This document shows positions 7,772-16,941 of a stretch of 55,551 nt of DNA, piece by piece. The notes under the pieces are model-generated. The model was not told the origin of the DNA and did no database searches. It saw only the letters and a list, made by a program, of their open reading frames with translations. Both the position numbers and the translations under genes were made by a program. Position 1 is the stretch's first letter. Every line of letters starts with the position of its first letter. The stretch comes from JANQUM01 sp047630355 (GTDB taxonomy: Bacteria > Bacteroidota > Bacteroidia > Cytophagales > Spirosomataceae). The stretch spans positions 1 to 55,551 of the forward strand of contig JBLHXN010000011.1 in NCBI GenBank assembly GCA_047630355.1, in the 5' to 3' direction.

Positions 7772-9349
7772 CTACAGTCCATCAGATGAGGGTACTAATT
7801 GAGCTTTCAAATTAGGGTCCTGCATATTTTTATCAAGCGGGTACATAGGTCTTATAATTCGCTTATGCCCAAGGCGTTCCAGATCTTGATCTACGCCGCC
7901 GGGAGTAAGTGCCATGATCCAGTCTGCTCGCATATCGTACAATTCGGGTACTAAATAACCAATCTTTACCACTACGATATCTGTTTTCCGAGGGTTCAAA
8001 CCCAACCTCGTGAAGTCACTTTCTCTGTGATAAGGTTTGCGTTTTTTCGTGACAATTACATGGACGCTGCCCACCTTTACCACAACCTCGGTTTCGGCGT
8101 GTATATCTCCCTGATGAATTGCCTCTACAGTGCCGGATAGGAGTACGGGAGGAGCAAATCGGTCATCAACTGCCGCTCCGGCGGTTCCACTTATTTTCCC
8201 TCCGATACCTGCTTCTATTGCTTTTTGTACAAACTCCGGTCCCGGAATGGAAGCGTAAATAAGCGAAGGACCATTTTCTGATTTGAACTCAGGTCTGGCA
8301 AGTATTTCTTTTAGCGTCCAAGTTACATCTCCAGCTCCTCCGGCGGTAGGATTATCGCCCATATCACTGATCATGAATGGTTTCTTTTGACTGGCGAGTG
8401 CCATTTCAAGGCTTTCTTCAAGCGAAGCAACGGGAGCAACAAATTCAAATTCTGCTCTTGCCGCCCAAAAACTCTCCGCCAGATTTTCTGCCGCACTAAT
8501 TACGTTTTCTTTGTTATCTCCGGTTACCATAACTACGGCGTGGTTTCGCGGTTCGTCTGCCCAGGCGTATCCAATCCAAATCGCCGCATCAATTACTCCT
8601 GCTTGCTTTGTGGCTGGATTTACCTTGGCGTATAGACTTTTTCCGGGTTCAATTCTGGTACTTGTCATTTCACCGGGTAATAATATTGGTACCGGAATCC
8701 ACGCTTTATATTTTGGTTTTCCTTTACCGCTTTCCAGCCTGTCCAATAAATTATCGACAGTTCGTTTTTTCGACTCAATAGCATCTTCATGCGGTGCCAT
8801 GCGGTAACAGGTAATCAAGTCTGTATTTTGAGCAAGTCGCCACGATACATTTCCGTGCAAATCCATAGAAGTGGAAATAAGGGTTTTCTTCCCAACCACT
8901 TCACGAACCCTAATAATAAAATCACCTTCGGGGTCGTCGAGATCCACCACGCTCATTGCTCCGTGAATATCGAAGAAAAGCCCATCATAAGGAAGATTTT
9001 TTCTGAGTAAATCTAAGGTCTCAGTCACCAATGATTCGTACGCTTCTCTGGTAACCGTTCCTCCCGGTAATGCGTGACCCCTTAACGTCGGAATCCAATT
9101 TGCTCGTTTCCGATTAACGGAGTCGGGAGATAAAAAAGGGTAGTAGTTAAATACATCGTCTCCTCTTCTTGCCAGAAAAGCGTCCTCGTGTGAAAGTGCT
9201 GGTGAGAAAGTACTTGATTCGATAGCAAGCCCGGCAATGGCGATGCGTGGAAGTTCTTTATTGTCTCCGGCTAATTTCTGTGATATTTGACTTTTAACAA
9301 TTATGCAAAACAGCAGTGGGAAAACTAAGCTCAGTAATACTTTTTTCAT
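7772..9349 (-). CDS. Secreted M81 family peptidase (MlrC-like)
   Basis: The ATG at 9349 starts a clean signal peptide (M-K-K-V-L-L-S-L-V-F-P-L-L-F). The longer in-frame reading before it has no such signal, so it is not used. The 525-residue protein has the conserved acidic/histidine motifs of the MlrC family: F-F-D-I-H-G-A-M, M-D-L-H-G-N, and Y-R-M-A-P-H-E-D. A C-terminal MlrC domain follows (D-M-G-D-N-P-T-A-G-G-A-G-D, then V-V-V-K-I-G-Y-L). MlrC cleaves linearised microcystin in sphingomonads, but most relatives have other, unknown substrates; no mlrA/B genes are nearby. It is upstream of nothing on its strand and probably monocistronic. Confidence 0.85.
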   Translation of the reverse strand: MKKVLLSLVFPLLFCIIVKSQISQKLAGDNKELPRIAIAGLAIESSTFSPALSHEDAFLARRGDDVFNYYPFLSPDSVNRKRANWIPTLRGHALPGGTVTREAYESLVTETLDLLRKNLPYDGLFFDIHGAMSVVDLDDPEGDFIIRVREVVGKKTLISTSMDLHGNVSWRLAQNTDLITCYRMAPHEDAIESKKRTVDNLLDRLESGKGKPKYKAWIPVPILLPGEMTSTRIEPGKSLYAKVNPATKQAGVIDAAIWIGYAWADEPRNHAVVMVTGDNKENVISAAENLAESFWAARAEFEFVAPVASLEESLEMALASQKKPFMISDMGDNPTAGGAGDVTWTLKEILARPEFKSENGPSLIYASIPGPEFVQKAIEAGIGGKISGTAGAAVDDRFAPPVLLSGTVEAIHQGDIHAETEVVVKVGSVHVIVTKKRKPYHRESDFTRLGLNPRKTDIVVVKIGYLVPELYDMRADWIMALTPGGVDQDLERLGHKRIIRPMYPLDKNMQDPNLKAQLVPSSDGL

Positions 9350-9549
9350 GTTCGTTTTTTTATTGTGGCGGGTTGAATAATAACGTTTAGGGATGGTACT
9401 AAATATGCGGAGTGAAGGTAGGGTTTTGCGGATTAATTTGAAAGGATCATTTTGAATAAACAAACTTCTTTCTGCACGTTTTGGAATACTTTTTTTAATC
9501 TTCCGAATCAGATTTATTAATACTAACTATTACTCAAGCCAACCAAGTC

Positions 9550-9672
9550 ATGAAAACGAAAAGCAAGAAAATTGACGAGCTGTTAAACGCATCCGCTAAA
9601 GCCTTCGGGGATAGTATTGCCAAACGCCGTAACTGGAACCGGAGAACGGTAACAGATATGATTCCGGTATAA
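9550..9672 (+). CDS. Hypothetical small basic protein, 40 residues
   Basis: A short frame from ATG 9550 to TAA 9672 encodes 40 residues rich in Lys/Arg (M-K-T-K-S-K-K-I-D-E-L-L-N, then S-I-A-K-R-R-N-W-N-R-R). It stands alone in the gap between the divergent M81 gene and the convergent ELWxxDGT gene and is followed 25 bases later by a good terminator, which supports a real transcript. I do not recognise the family. No signal peptide or membrane segment is visible. It could also be the coding-like part of a small RNA. Confidence 0.45.
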   Translation: MKTKSKKIDELLNASAKAFGDSIAKRRNWNRRTVTDMIPV

Positions 9673-9696
9673 AGTAACTGCGTATTCATAAAACTG

Positions 9697-9730
9697 AACT
9701 TCCTTCTTTGCTGAATAGGGAAGTTTTTTA
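9697..9730 (+). terminator. Terminator after the small basic ORF
   Basis: AACTTCC (9697-9703) pairs with GGAAGTT (9719-9725) and is followed by a T-run. It sits between two convergent genes. Confidence 0.7.
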
Positions 9731-9780
9731 GTTTTAACTTTTTATTAATTCAACTGGTTAGTTTTCATAAACAGTATTGT

Positions 9781-12633
9781 TCAATTGCAACCTCCAGTTT
9801 TTGCCGTAAACACCGAGCCCTGTTCTACTTGGAAACCCGGACTTAATAATATTGAAGGAGCTGTAATATTGACTTTTGAATTAACTAAAATTTTATTTGA
9901 AGCATTTATTTTGCCACCATTCAATTTTCCTTCAAAGTCAGTGGTTACGTTAATCAAATCACTAAACGGGCTTTCCATAACTCTTACAAACTTGCATTCA
10001 GGATTATATATCCAGATATTCCGACCGGATATTCCGTTTGTTGCTGAAAAAAGTAAGTTCCCGTTTGAAACTATAAGTTCTTTCGGAGACGAACTTCCTA
10101 TACCAGTATTGAGATCAACCACAAGTTTTGTATTTTCACTTGTTCCGTCAGTTTTCCATAATTCAATTCCGTTTTCTAAACTTAATGCTGTGAAGTAAAC
10201 TTCATTTTCAAAAAGCGTAAAGGAAGGACTGAAATCCGTTATTGCATCGGCTGCTGCTAAGTTTATATTTTTAAGCAACGTTGTTCCGTTACTTTGTCCA
10301 TTGCTGTTCCAAACTTCATTGCCATTTATCCCGTCGTTTGCAACGAAATATAACTTATCATTGATTACTTTCAAGTAGCTTGGTGATGAGCCATTGTGAG
10401 TAGATACATTAATTTCTTTGAAGATTTGAGTTCCTGCCGTTGTTCCATTCGAAACCCATAGCTCTTGATTCTGTGCAGTAGAATTTCCGCTTGAAGCCGA
10501 AAAAAATAATTTATTTTCGAAGAAGGTGAATTCTTTGATTTCTGTATTTGTATCGAATGTTTTGATTAGTTCCAGATTGCCGTTATTCAAAATCCAGAGT
10601 TCGTTTTTATTTATTTTGACAAATAATTGGTTTCCTGTTGAAAAAAGTAGGTTGGCATTTTCTGAAAAATGATAATTAGAAATAATGCCCTGAGAGACGG
10701 TAGTGAAATTTGCTAAATCTGTGGTTTGTAGCAGAGAGTTTGACGTAAGAAAATAGACCTTATCTTCAAACTCAGCAAACTGCGATAAGGCATTTATAAT
10801 TACGCTTGTCCCTTGTGCTGTACCGTTAGATTTATACGTTTGCTCTCCCGGGTACCCGGAATTAAAGATCAAGTTATTCTTTGCAATTCCATAACTTAAA
10901 CTGTACGAGCGTATATCCGAATAATAGGGGAGAGCAACCTCAGTTACATAGTTAGTATTTTCGGGCGTTCCGTCGGTTTGCCATAAACCAGCTGGGTGTT
11001 CTTCGTCTTCTGCAAAGAAGTACAGCAGGTTGTTTAAAGGTTTAAAAAAGAAGGTTTTTGGTGCTGGTTTTGACCATTCATCAGAAAATGATGAAATGGA
11101 TTTCAGTGGATTTGTTTTTTGCTTTGTGCCATCAGATTGCCAAAGCTCTCTTTCAGAGAATGATTTCTCAACCTGAAAATATAATTTATTATTGTAGTTG
11201 AAGAGACCAAACGGGTACAAGCCAGCCTTAGTTATATCCTTTACTAAATGTAGCGAATCATTGTACAAAGTGTACGGTTCTCCGCCAACGACGGGGTCGT
11301 TGATACCCATAAAAACCTTATCATTTATAATAACATAAGGCCAAAAGTCAGGAAACTCGAATTTTATGTGAGGAAGTGGTATTGTACCTTCAAGAGTACC
11401 ATCTGTTTTCCATAAAATTATTTTATTGTTTTCGTCTAAATGCTTGAAATATATATTGTTATTATGAAGAAAAGGGTTAGTGTGAAAGTCAGCAGTTAAA
11501 AAACTCTTCTCAAAATCTTTTACCATAATCGTATTTGTTTCGGAGCCATCTGATACCCATAATTGGCTATACTCTTTTGCGAAAAAATACAGCTTATTAT
11601 CCTTAGATATTAAATCACTAATATATGTTCCGTTGGGCCCCGGCGTTATATCTTTAATTATTGTTGTTCCGGCATCTGTGCCGTCGCTCTTCCATAATTC
11701 AGTTCCCCCGGCAATTCCACGCCCGGCAAAAAACAGGATGCCATTTGAAACCTTCGGGAATCCGGCAATACCCCAAAAGTCGTTGGGATATGTATAGTAT
11801 TTGATCGGTATTGTACCTTCTGATGTGCCGTCTGTTTTCCAAAGTTCTACTTGCGTGTACCAACCTCTTCGGCACGTAAAATATAGCGAGCCGTTAAATT
11901 GGGTGAAAGGGTCATTCGCATTGTATTCTTCAAAAGAGCCGTATGTACCCTCATATATATCTTTCACCATAAACGTTCCTGCTTGAGTTCCGTTACTCGT
12001 CCATAATTCGTAACCGTGCACGCCGTCTGTTGCAACAAAGAATATAGACCCGTTATGTGCTTTTATATGTAAAATTCGGTTGTTAAATATCTTCACAACC
12101 GAAGTGCCAGACGCAGTTCCGTCACTTTTGTAGAGCATTCGGGTATATACGGTTTGCCAGTTTATATATTCCCGTTTTTCAACAAAAAAATACAGGGAAC
12201 TGCTGGTACTAACAAAATTGCTAACTGACTCGCCTCCTAATTCGATGATTTTTTGAGTCCCTGCCGTTGTACCATCCGTCACAGATAACGTGAGTTTATC
12301 ATATCTATTTTTGGAAGAAATGAAGTACTGCTTACTGTTAAAGAAAGTATGCTGATAAACAGTTGACAAATCTTCTTTGATTAGGGTAACGTCGTCTTGA
12401 TTTGCGGAAATTTTCAGTAAGTTTTCTGAGGCATCATACAATTGATGATTATATGAATTACTGTTGGTTGAACTGAAAAAGAAGACTTCACTGTCCAACT
12501 CAAAAAAACTATTCATACCCGTATAAAAAGCAGACGCTTCATTACTCGAAGAAACTTCTTTAAACTCTTGTGAGAGCGAAAAATGCCAAACTAAACAAAA
12601 AAATATTTTTAGAAGCAGTTTGCTAATGTACAT
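9781..12633 (-). CDS. ELWxxDGT-repeat secreted protein
   Basis: The ATG at 12633 gives a 950-residue protein with a signal peptide (M-Y-I-S-K-L-L-L-K-I-F-F-C-L-V-W, cleavage after S-L-S). The next upstream candidate is a TTG and breaks that signal. About ten repeats of the ELWxxDGT type are visible (E-L-W-K-S-D-G-T-D-A-G-T, E-L-W-K-T-D-G-T-S-E-N-T, G-L-W-Q-T-D-G-T), each about 45-90 residues apart with Y-F-x-A/F-x-x between, suggesting a beta-propeller. The last 45 residues (V-N-I-T-A-P-S-I-L-L-S-P-G-F-Q-V, then F-T-A-K) match a three-coat-hanger stack domain. The protein is probably at the cell surface; the binding partner is unknown. Confidence 0.88.
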   Translation of the reverse strand: MYISKLLLKIFFCLVWHFSLSQEFKEVSSSNEASAFYTGMNSFFELDSEVFFFSSTNSNSYNHQLYDASENLLKISANQDDVTLIKEDLSTVYQHTFFNSKQYFISSKNRYDKLTLSVTDGTTAGTQKIIELGGESVSNFVSTSSSLYFFVEKREYINWQTVYTRMLYKSDGTASGTSVVKIFNNRILHIKAHNGSIFFVATDGVHGYELWTSNGTQAGTFMVKDIYEGTYGSFEEYNANDPFTQFNGSLYFTCRRGWYTQVELWKTDGTSEGTIPIKYYTYPNDFWGIAGFPKVSNGILFFAGRGIAGGTELWKSDGTDAGTTIIKDITPGPNGTYISDLISKDNKLYFFAKEYSQLWVSDGSETNTIMVKDFEKSFLTADFHTNPFLHNNNIYFKHLDENNKIILWKTDGTLEGTIPLPHIKFEFPDFWPYVIINDKVFMGINDPVVGGEPYTLYNDSLHLVKDITKAGLYPFGLFNYNNKLYFQVEKSFSERELWQSDGTKQKTNPLKSISSFSDEWSKPAPKTFFFKPLNNLLYFFAEDEEHPAGLWQTDGTPENTNYVTEVALPYYSDIRSYSLSYGIAKNNLIFNSGYPGEQTYKSNGTAQGTSVIINALSQFAEFEDKVYFLTSNSLLQTTDLANFTTVSQGIISNYHFSENANLLFSTGNQLFVKINKNELWILNNGNLELIKTFDTNTEIKEFTFFENKLFFSASSGNSTAQNQELWVSNGTTAGTQIFKEINVSTHNGSSPSYLKVINDKLYFVANDGINGNEVWNSNGQSNGTTLLKNINLAAADAITDFSPSFTLFENEVYFTALSLENGIELWKTDGTSENTKLVVDLNTGIGSSSPKELIVSNGNLLFSATNGISGRNIWIYNPECKFVRVMESPFSDLINVTTDFEGKLNGGKINASNKILVNSKVNITAPSILLSPGFQVEQGSVFTAKTGGCN

Positions 12634-12688
12634 TTTGGGATAATAAAATATCAACTTTATGTAAGCGTTTTGATATCAATAAAACATA

Positions 12689-12696
12689 CAAATATA
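12689..12696 (-). promoter_or_regulatory. -7 element for the ELWxxDGT gene
   Basis: The minus strand reads TATATTTG, an exact TAnnTTTG match, 56 bases upstream of the ATG at 12633. No -33 TTTG is present at the expected distance. Confidence 0.4.
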
Positions 12697-12813
12697 GCTT
12701 GCATCGAAATGTATTTTTAGGAAGAATAACAAAATATTTTTAGAGATATATTTTAAGTCCTGAAAGGTGTTTAGCACCGAACCTATTGTATCACGAAAAG
12801 CATTTAAATAATG

Positions 12814-13392
12814 TTAAACAATCAACCCCTCCATTGCCGCGTATTGCAATAAAATCACCGTTTTTGCATCCCTGATTTCGCCCGTTTTGACCATTTTTAA
12901 AGCTTCCTGAAAATCGAGTTCTAAGACTTCGATATCTTCGGTTTCGTCTTCACCGCCGCCATCGCTGAGTAGTTGGTTTTTTGTGTATTCGGCTACGAAA
13001 AAGTACAGGATTTCCGTCACTGAACCAGGCGACATGTACAATTCAAAAATCTTCTTTACGTCGTTGATTACGTAACCGGTTTCTTCCTCGGTTTCCTTAC
13101 GGATGCAATCTTCGGGGTTGTCGTTATCAAGCAATCCTGCACAGGCTTCTATCATCATCCCGGATTCGTTGCCATTCAAATACGTCGGCATTCGGAATTG
13201 TCGGGTTAAAATTACCTTGTTCGATTCTTTATTGTAGAGCAAAATTACCGCTCCGTTTCCGCGGTCGTAGGCTTCCCGTTGTTGGGTTTGCCACGAACCG
13301 TCACTTCGTAAATAATCAAACGTGATTTTACGTAGGGTGTACCAATTATCGGATAAAATTTCTTTCGAGATGTTTCTTATTTTCTGATTCAT
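12814..13392 (-). CDS. nudK: NudK-like Nudix hydrolase (GDP-mannose / nucleotide-sugar pyrophosphatase)
   Basis: The ATG at 13392 gives 192 residues that follow E. coli NudK closely in recalled sequence: K-I-x-N/D-x-S-K-E-I-L-S-D-N at the start, Y-D-R-G-N-G-A-V-I-L-L-Y-N, N-G-N-E-S-G, and E-L-Y-M-S-P-G-S-V-T-E. The Nudix box is at about residues 86-108 (G-L-L-D-N-D-N-P-E-D-C, then R-K-E-T-E-E-E-T-G-Y). It hydrolyses nucleotide sugars such as GDP-mannose, or ADP-ribose, with magnesium. A TTG at 13431 would extend it into the divergent promoter region. It shares that 53-bp region with the DeoR gene. Confidence 0.9.
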   Translation of the reverse strand: MNQKIRNISKEILSDNWYTLRKITFDYLRSDGSWQTQQREAYDRGNGAVILLYNKESNKVILTRQFRMPTYLNGNESGMMIEACAGLLDNDNPEDCIRKETEEETGYVINDVKKIFELYMSPGSVTEILYFFVAEYTKNQLLSDGGGEDETEDIEVLELDFQEALKMVKTGEIRDAKTVILLQYAAMEGLIV

Positions 13393-13426
13393 TTTGAATG
13401 AATTTGATTGTTTTTGTTTAATTTTG
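13393..13426 (+). promoter_or_regulatory. Promoter for the DeoR-type regulator
   Basis: TAATTTTG (13419-13426) matches TAnnTTTG, with a TTTG at 13393-13396 22 bp upstream. The start codon is at 13446, giving a very short leader. The -33 part abuts the nudK start codon on the other strand. Confidence 0.5.
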
Positions 13427-13428
13427 AA

Positions 13429-13458
13429 CAAAAGTAATCTTTTCTATGAAATTTCAAA
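13429..13458 (-). promoter_or_regulatory. Promoter for nudK, overlapping the DeoR start
   Basis: On the minus strand TTTG (13458-13455) is followed after 18 bp by TACTTTTG (13436-13429), an exact TAnnTTTG match. The -33 part lies inside the first codons of the DeoR gene, so the two promoters face each other within 70 bp and should interfere. Confidence 0.55.
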
Positions 13459-14195
13459 CCCGAAAGCAGTTAATTATTCAGGAAATCGAACGGAACGGAA
13501 CGGTTGACGTAAAGCCGTTGGCGGAGCTATTAAGCGTTTCTGAAATCACGGTTCGGCGAGATTTAGATACGTTGGCAACGGAAGGCTTGTTACTCCGAAC
13601 GCACGGCGGAGCCATGAAAGTCAGCTTGTCCCAAATACCCGTAAATTTTGCCAAAAAGTCGGCGGTGAATGCCGATTTAAAAGACGAAATCTGCCAAAAA
13701 GCGGCGGACTTAATTCAGGAAAATGAAGTCGTTTTTTTAGATTGTGGGAGTACCATTTTTAGAATCTGCCCGTTCATCAGAAACAAGGAAATACACGTTA
13801 TAACTAATTCATTACCAATTATTAACGAGTTAATCGGAAGTACGGTAAAACTAAATTTAGTAGGCGGTGAAATGGACATGGAACGCCAGGCGGTTCACGG
13901 AAAAGTTGCGGTAGAGCACATCAATCGTTACCGAGCCGACAAAGCCTTTGTTGGGGTAGGGGGTTTCTCCGTAAAAAACGGACTGAGTGCTTCCTCCGAA
14001 AGTGAAGTAGAAACGGCAATAGCATTCATGCAAAATGCAAAGGAAAGCTACATTCTCTGCGATAAAACGAAACTGGAAACTGACCGCTATTTTCCGTATT
14101 TACCGATAGAGAATGTAGCTAATTTGATTACGAATGACTCACTTGATGAGGATTTGAAAAATCAATACAAAGAGAACCGCGTAAACATTTTGTGA
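13446..14195 (+). CDS. DeoR/GlpR family transcriptional regulator
   Basis: A 249-residue sugar-type repressor. An N-terminal winged helix (R-K-Q-L-I-I-Q-E-I-E, then L-L-S-V-S-E-I-T-V-R-R-D-L-D-T-L) ends with the family signature L-L-R-T-H-G-G-A. The sugar-phosphate sensor domain follows, with D-C-G-S-T-I-F, I-T-N-S-L-P-I-I and G-K-V-A-V-E-H-I. The sensor belongs to the ribose-phosphate-isomerase-like fold; the ligand is not evident. It is divergent from nudK and converges on the TIM-barrel gene at 14212-15078; control of one or both is likely but unproven. Confidence 0.9.
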   Translation: MKFQTRKQLIIQEIERNGTVDVKPLAELLSVSEITVRRDLDTLATEGLLLRTHGGAMKVSLSQIPVNFAKKSAVNADLKDEICQKAADLIQENEVVFLDCGSTIFRICPFIRNKEIHVITNSLPIINELIGSTVKLNLVGGEMDMERQAVHGKVAVEHINRYRADKAFVGVGGFSVKNGLSASSESEVETAIAFMQNAKESYILCDKTKLETDRYFPYLPIENVANLITNDSLDEDLKNQYKENRVNIL

Positions 14196-14211
14196 ATAAA
14201 TACAGAGTTAA

Positions 14212-15078
14212 TTACGCTTCCAGCCACTGTTTTTTGAGTTCGGCAAAACCGCTCGCTAATTCTGAAACTTCAAATTTACCTTCTACGCTCAATGCCCCTT
14301 TGTATTTGGCTTTTTTCAAAACTTTGAGGTACGGACGGAAGTCCTGACCGCTTACTCCCACCATTCTTCTGCCTTCCAATTCCGCAATCTCAACGTGCAT
14401 CAGTAAATCAGTTGCTTTGGCAAGATCTTCGGGCGTATCGCCTTCGGCTGCCATGTGGTAAAAATCCGCCACGCCCCGAATATTCGGATGATTTGCTCCC
14501 CGCACAACTCGTTCCACTTCGCTGATGCGGTTTATGAAATTACATTCACGGCTTTGCAGTTGTTCAATTCCTACGGTTACGCCGTACTTTTTGGCGAGTG
14601 GTCCCATGAGCTTCAACGCCAAAATAAATTGACCAATTGCTTCTTCGTAAGAAAAACCTTCGGGAATATTCCGGGCACCACTACTACCAAAATTGATCAT
14701 TTTTACGTTGGCGAGTTTTGCCCGTTGAAACGCTTTTTCTACGTACGTTATTACTTCGTCGTGGTTGGCATCGGGTCCGGTTACGTGCAGGTCTTTTCGC
14801 CGGATAAAACTGTTGCAGACTATTACCGGAAGCGGGGCTTTTGCGGCTTCCGCAATTCTGTCTTGAAATTCGTCTATTGGTCCTTCGGGGTCTAACCATC
14901 CGGCAACGCTCAAACCGACAAAACTTCCGCCTGCAGCTTTCACCGCCGCTGCGTTTTCTAAATTGGTCTGACATCCCATTGCCGGAACGTAAGGGGCGTT
15001 TGTGAAGCTGCTCATCGAAACGACGGACGGAATCGCTAACGAACTGATTAAAAGTTTGTTGAATTTTCTTCTTTTCAT
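14212..15078 (-). CDS. Exported sugar phosphate isomerase/epimerase-like TIM-barrel protein
   Basis: A 288-residue xylose-isomerase-like TIM barrel. The N-terminus (M-K-R-R-K-F-N-K-L-L-I-S-S-L-A-I-P-S) looks like a signal peptide, so the enzyme is probably periplasmic. Barrel motifs include I-V-C-N-S-F, V-K-M-I-N-F-G-S-S-G, G-V-T-V-G-I-E-Q-L-Q with the usual metal-binding glutamate, G-V-A-D-F-Y-H-M-A and V-E-I-A-E-L-E-G. The reaction and substrate are not known. It ends 17 bp from the DeoR gene, convergent. Confidence 0.8.
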   Translation of the reverse strand: MKRRKFNKLLISSLAIPSVVSMSSFTNAPYVPAMGCQTNLENAAAVKAAGGSFVGLSVAGWLDPEGPIDEFQDRIAEAAKAPLPVIVCNSFIRRKDLHVTGPDANHDEVITYVEKAFQRAKLANVKMINFGSSGARNIPEGFSYEEAIGQFILALKLMGPLAKKYGVTVGIEQLQSRECNFINRISEVERVVRGANHPNIRGVADFYHMAAEGDTPEDLAKATDLLMHVEIAELEGRRMVGVSGQDFRPYLKVLKKAKYKGALSVEGKFEVSELASGFAELKKQWLEA

Positions 15079-15219
15079 ATTTTTGGTTGAATAAATGTTG
15101 TGAACGAAAGTAGCGAACTAATTCAACCTCCGCTAATTTAAGCGTCAAATAATATTTCTTCTTACAAGGAAACGTACCGCGTCATTCACTATATTCGTGA
15201 TTAATATTTCCCTTGATTT

Positions 15220-16335
15220 ATGAAAACATACTTGACTTTTTTATTTACGCTAATCGTAATTTCAGCCTCCTCGCAGAAACAACGCCTGCGTGAGCACGGC
15301 GTAGAAGTTGGGATTTTACCTACGGGAAAATTCAACGCCATCACGGATGTTAACGGCGTAACCGTCGGACATAAAACGCTCATTATTGCTGATAGTATCC
15401 GCACGGGTGTGACCGCAATTTTACCACATCAGGGAAATGTATTTCAGGAAAAAGTTCCGGCGGCAATTTACATCGGGAACGGCTTCGGAAAACTGGCGGG
15501 CTACAGTCAGGTGAAAGAGTTGGGAAATATCGAAACACCGATTATTCTGACCAATACGTTGAATGTCGCCACTGGAATTGATGCGTTGATAACCTATACG
15601 TTACAGCATCCCGAAAATCAAAACGTCCGTTCGGTGAATGCCGTTGTTGGCGAAACGAACGACGGTTATTTAAACGATATTCGTGGAAGGCACGTAACCG
15701 AAAACGATGTCTTAGAAGCGATAAAAAATGCCAAATCTGGAACGGTAGAGGAGGGGAGCGTTGGAGCCGGAACGGGAACGGTTTGTTTTAATTTCAAGGG
15801 CGGAATTGGCACTTCCTCGCGGATTATTCCCGAAAAATCAGGCGGCTATACAGTGGGTGTTTTAGTACAGTCAAACTTCGGTGGCGTGTTGCAAATTGCG
15901 GGCATTCCGATGATGAAAGAGTTGGAAAAACAAGCCAAAACCAACGACGCCGACGGCTCGTGCATGATTATCATTGCAACGGATGCCCCGCTCGACTCCC
16001 GCAACCTCGAACGCCTCGCTAAACGTGCCATGCTCGGACTCGCCCGAACGGGCGGAATCGCCTCAAACGGCAGCGGCGACTACGTTATTGCCTTTTCAAC
16101 GGCACCCGAAAATCGTGTAAAATACAATTCTGAATCACTGTTCAACGAAGCTAAAATCCTCCGAAATGATGAAATGACCCCGCTATTTCTCGCCACTATC
16201 GAAGCTACGGAAGAAGCAATCTTAAACTCACTTTTCATGGCAGAAAGCTCTACCGGACGAAATGGGAATGCTGTGAATGTTTTGCCCGTAGAAGATGTGA
16301 TGAAGATTTTGCGGAAGTACGGGCGGGTGAAATAA
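15220..16335 (+). CDS. Secreted P1 family peptidase (DmpA-type aminopeptidase)
   Basis: A 371-residue protein with a signal peptide (M-K-T-Y-L-T-F-L-F-T-L-I-V-I-S-A). Motifs match L-aminopeptidase/D-esterase DmpA: G-V-E-V-G, D-V-N-G-V-T-V-G-H, V-G-A-G-T-G-T-V-C, G-G-I-G-T-S-S-R and D-G-S-C-M-I-I-I-A-T-D-A-P-L. In this family the chain cleaves itself between Gly and Ser of that last motif, leaving the Ser (here about residue 247) as the N-terminal nucleophile. It probably trims N-terminal residues or beta-peptides in the periplasm. A GNAT gene follows after 42 bp, and an apparent scrap of a second P1 gene lies beyond it. Confidence 0.92.
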   Translation: MKTYLTFLFTLIVISASSQKQRLREHGVEVGILPTGKFNAITDVNGVTVGHKTLIIADSIRTGVTAILPHQGNVFQEKVPAAIYIGNGFGKLAGYSQVKELGNIETPIILTNTLNVATGIDALITYTLQHPENQNVRSVNAVVGETNDGYLNDIRGRHVTENDVLEAIKNAKSGTVEEGSVGAGTGTVCFNFKGGIGTSSRIIPEKSGGYTVGVLVQSNFGGVLQIAGIPMMKELEKQAKTNDADGSCMIIIATDAPLDSRNLERLAKRAMLGLARTGGIASNGSGDYVIAFSTAPENRVKYNSESLFNEAKILRNDEMTPLFLATIEATEEAILNSLFMAESSTGRNGNAVNVLPVEDVMKILRKYGRVK

Positions 16336-16377
16336 AGACAAGGTTTTGAGGACGGATATTTCAAGTTAATTTTACGA

Positions 16378-16902
16378 ATGACTTTCGCAAAAATAGAAAT
16401 TCAAAATAGTACAGTCGACGATTTAGACGAAATACTCAGCTTGTACGCCACGGCTCGAAAGTGTCAAATAAAGCAGCAGGTGGTTGTTTGGCCAGAATTT
16501 GACGTCGAAATGATTAAAAAAGAGATCGAGACAAATCATCAATGGAAAATCGTGATCGACGGCACAATTGCCTGCGTTTGGGCAACGACACTAAACGACG
16601 AAGCCATTTGGGAAGAGAAAGATCAAAATGATGCCATTTATATTCATCGCATTGCCACAAATGCCGAATTGCGAGGGAATAACTTTGTCATGAAAATAGT
16701 GGGATGGGCAAAGGATTTCGCGAGGAAACACAATCGGGAATACGTCCGTTTGGATACCCTCGGTAACAATACCCGTTTGATTGATTATTACGTCAAGTCG
16801 GGGTTTAATTTTCTAGGAATTTTCGAGTTGGAAAATACATCGAGTCTTCCTCTACATTATCAACAAGAGCCTCAGTGTTGTTTGTTTGAAGTAGCAGTTT
16901 AA
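16378..16902 (+). CDS. GNAT family N-acetyltransferase
   Basis: A 174-residue GNAT fold: an opening strand (I-Q-N-S-T-V-D-D-L-D-E-I), a central acceptor-side region, the acetyl-CoA motif A (I-H-R-I-A-T-N-A-E-L-R-G-N-N) at about 100-113, and motif B (Y-Y-V-K-S-G-F) near 140. The acceptor is unknown. The start ATG at 16378 is 42 bp after the P1 peptidase stop and probably co-transcribed. The end contains a C-C pair (Q-C-C-L-F) not conserved in the family as far as I know. Confidence 0.82.
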   Translation: MTFAKIEIQNSTVDDLDEILSLYATARKCQIKQQVVVWPEFDVEMIKKEIETNHQWKIVIDGTIACVWATTLNDEAIWEEKDQNDAIYIHRIATNAELRGNNFVMKIVGWAKDFARKHNREYVRLDTLGNNTRLIDYYVKSGFNFLGIFELENTSSLPLHYQQEPQCCLFEVAV

Positions 16903-16941
16903 GAAATACAAACTCCGCTCAAAAGTCTCAAAATAGCCTTA

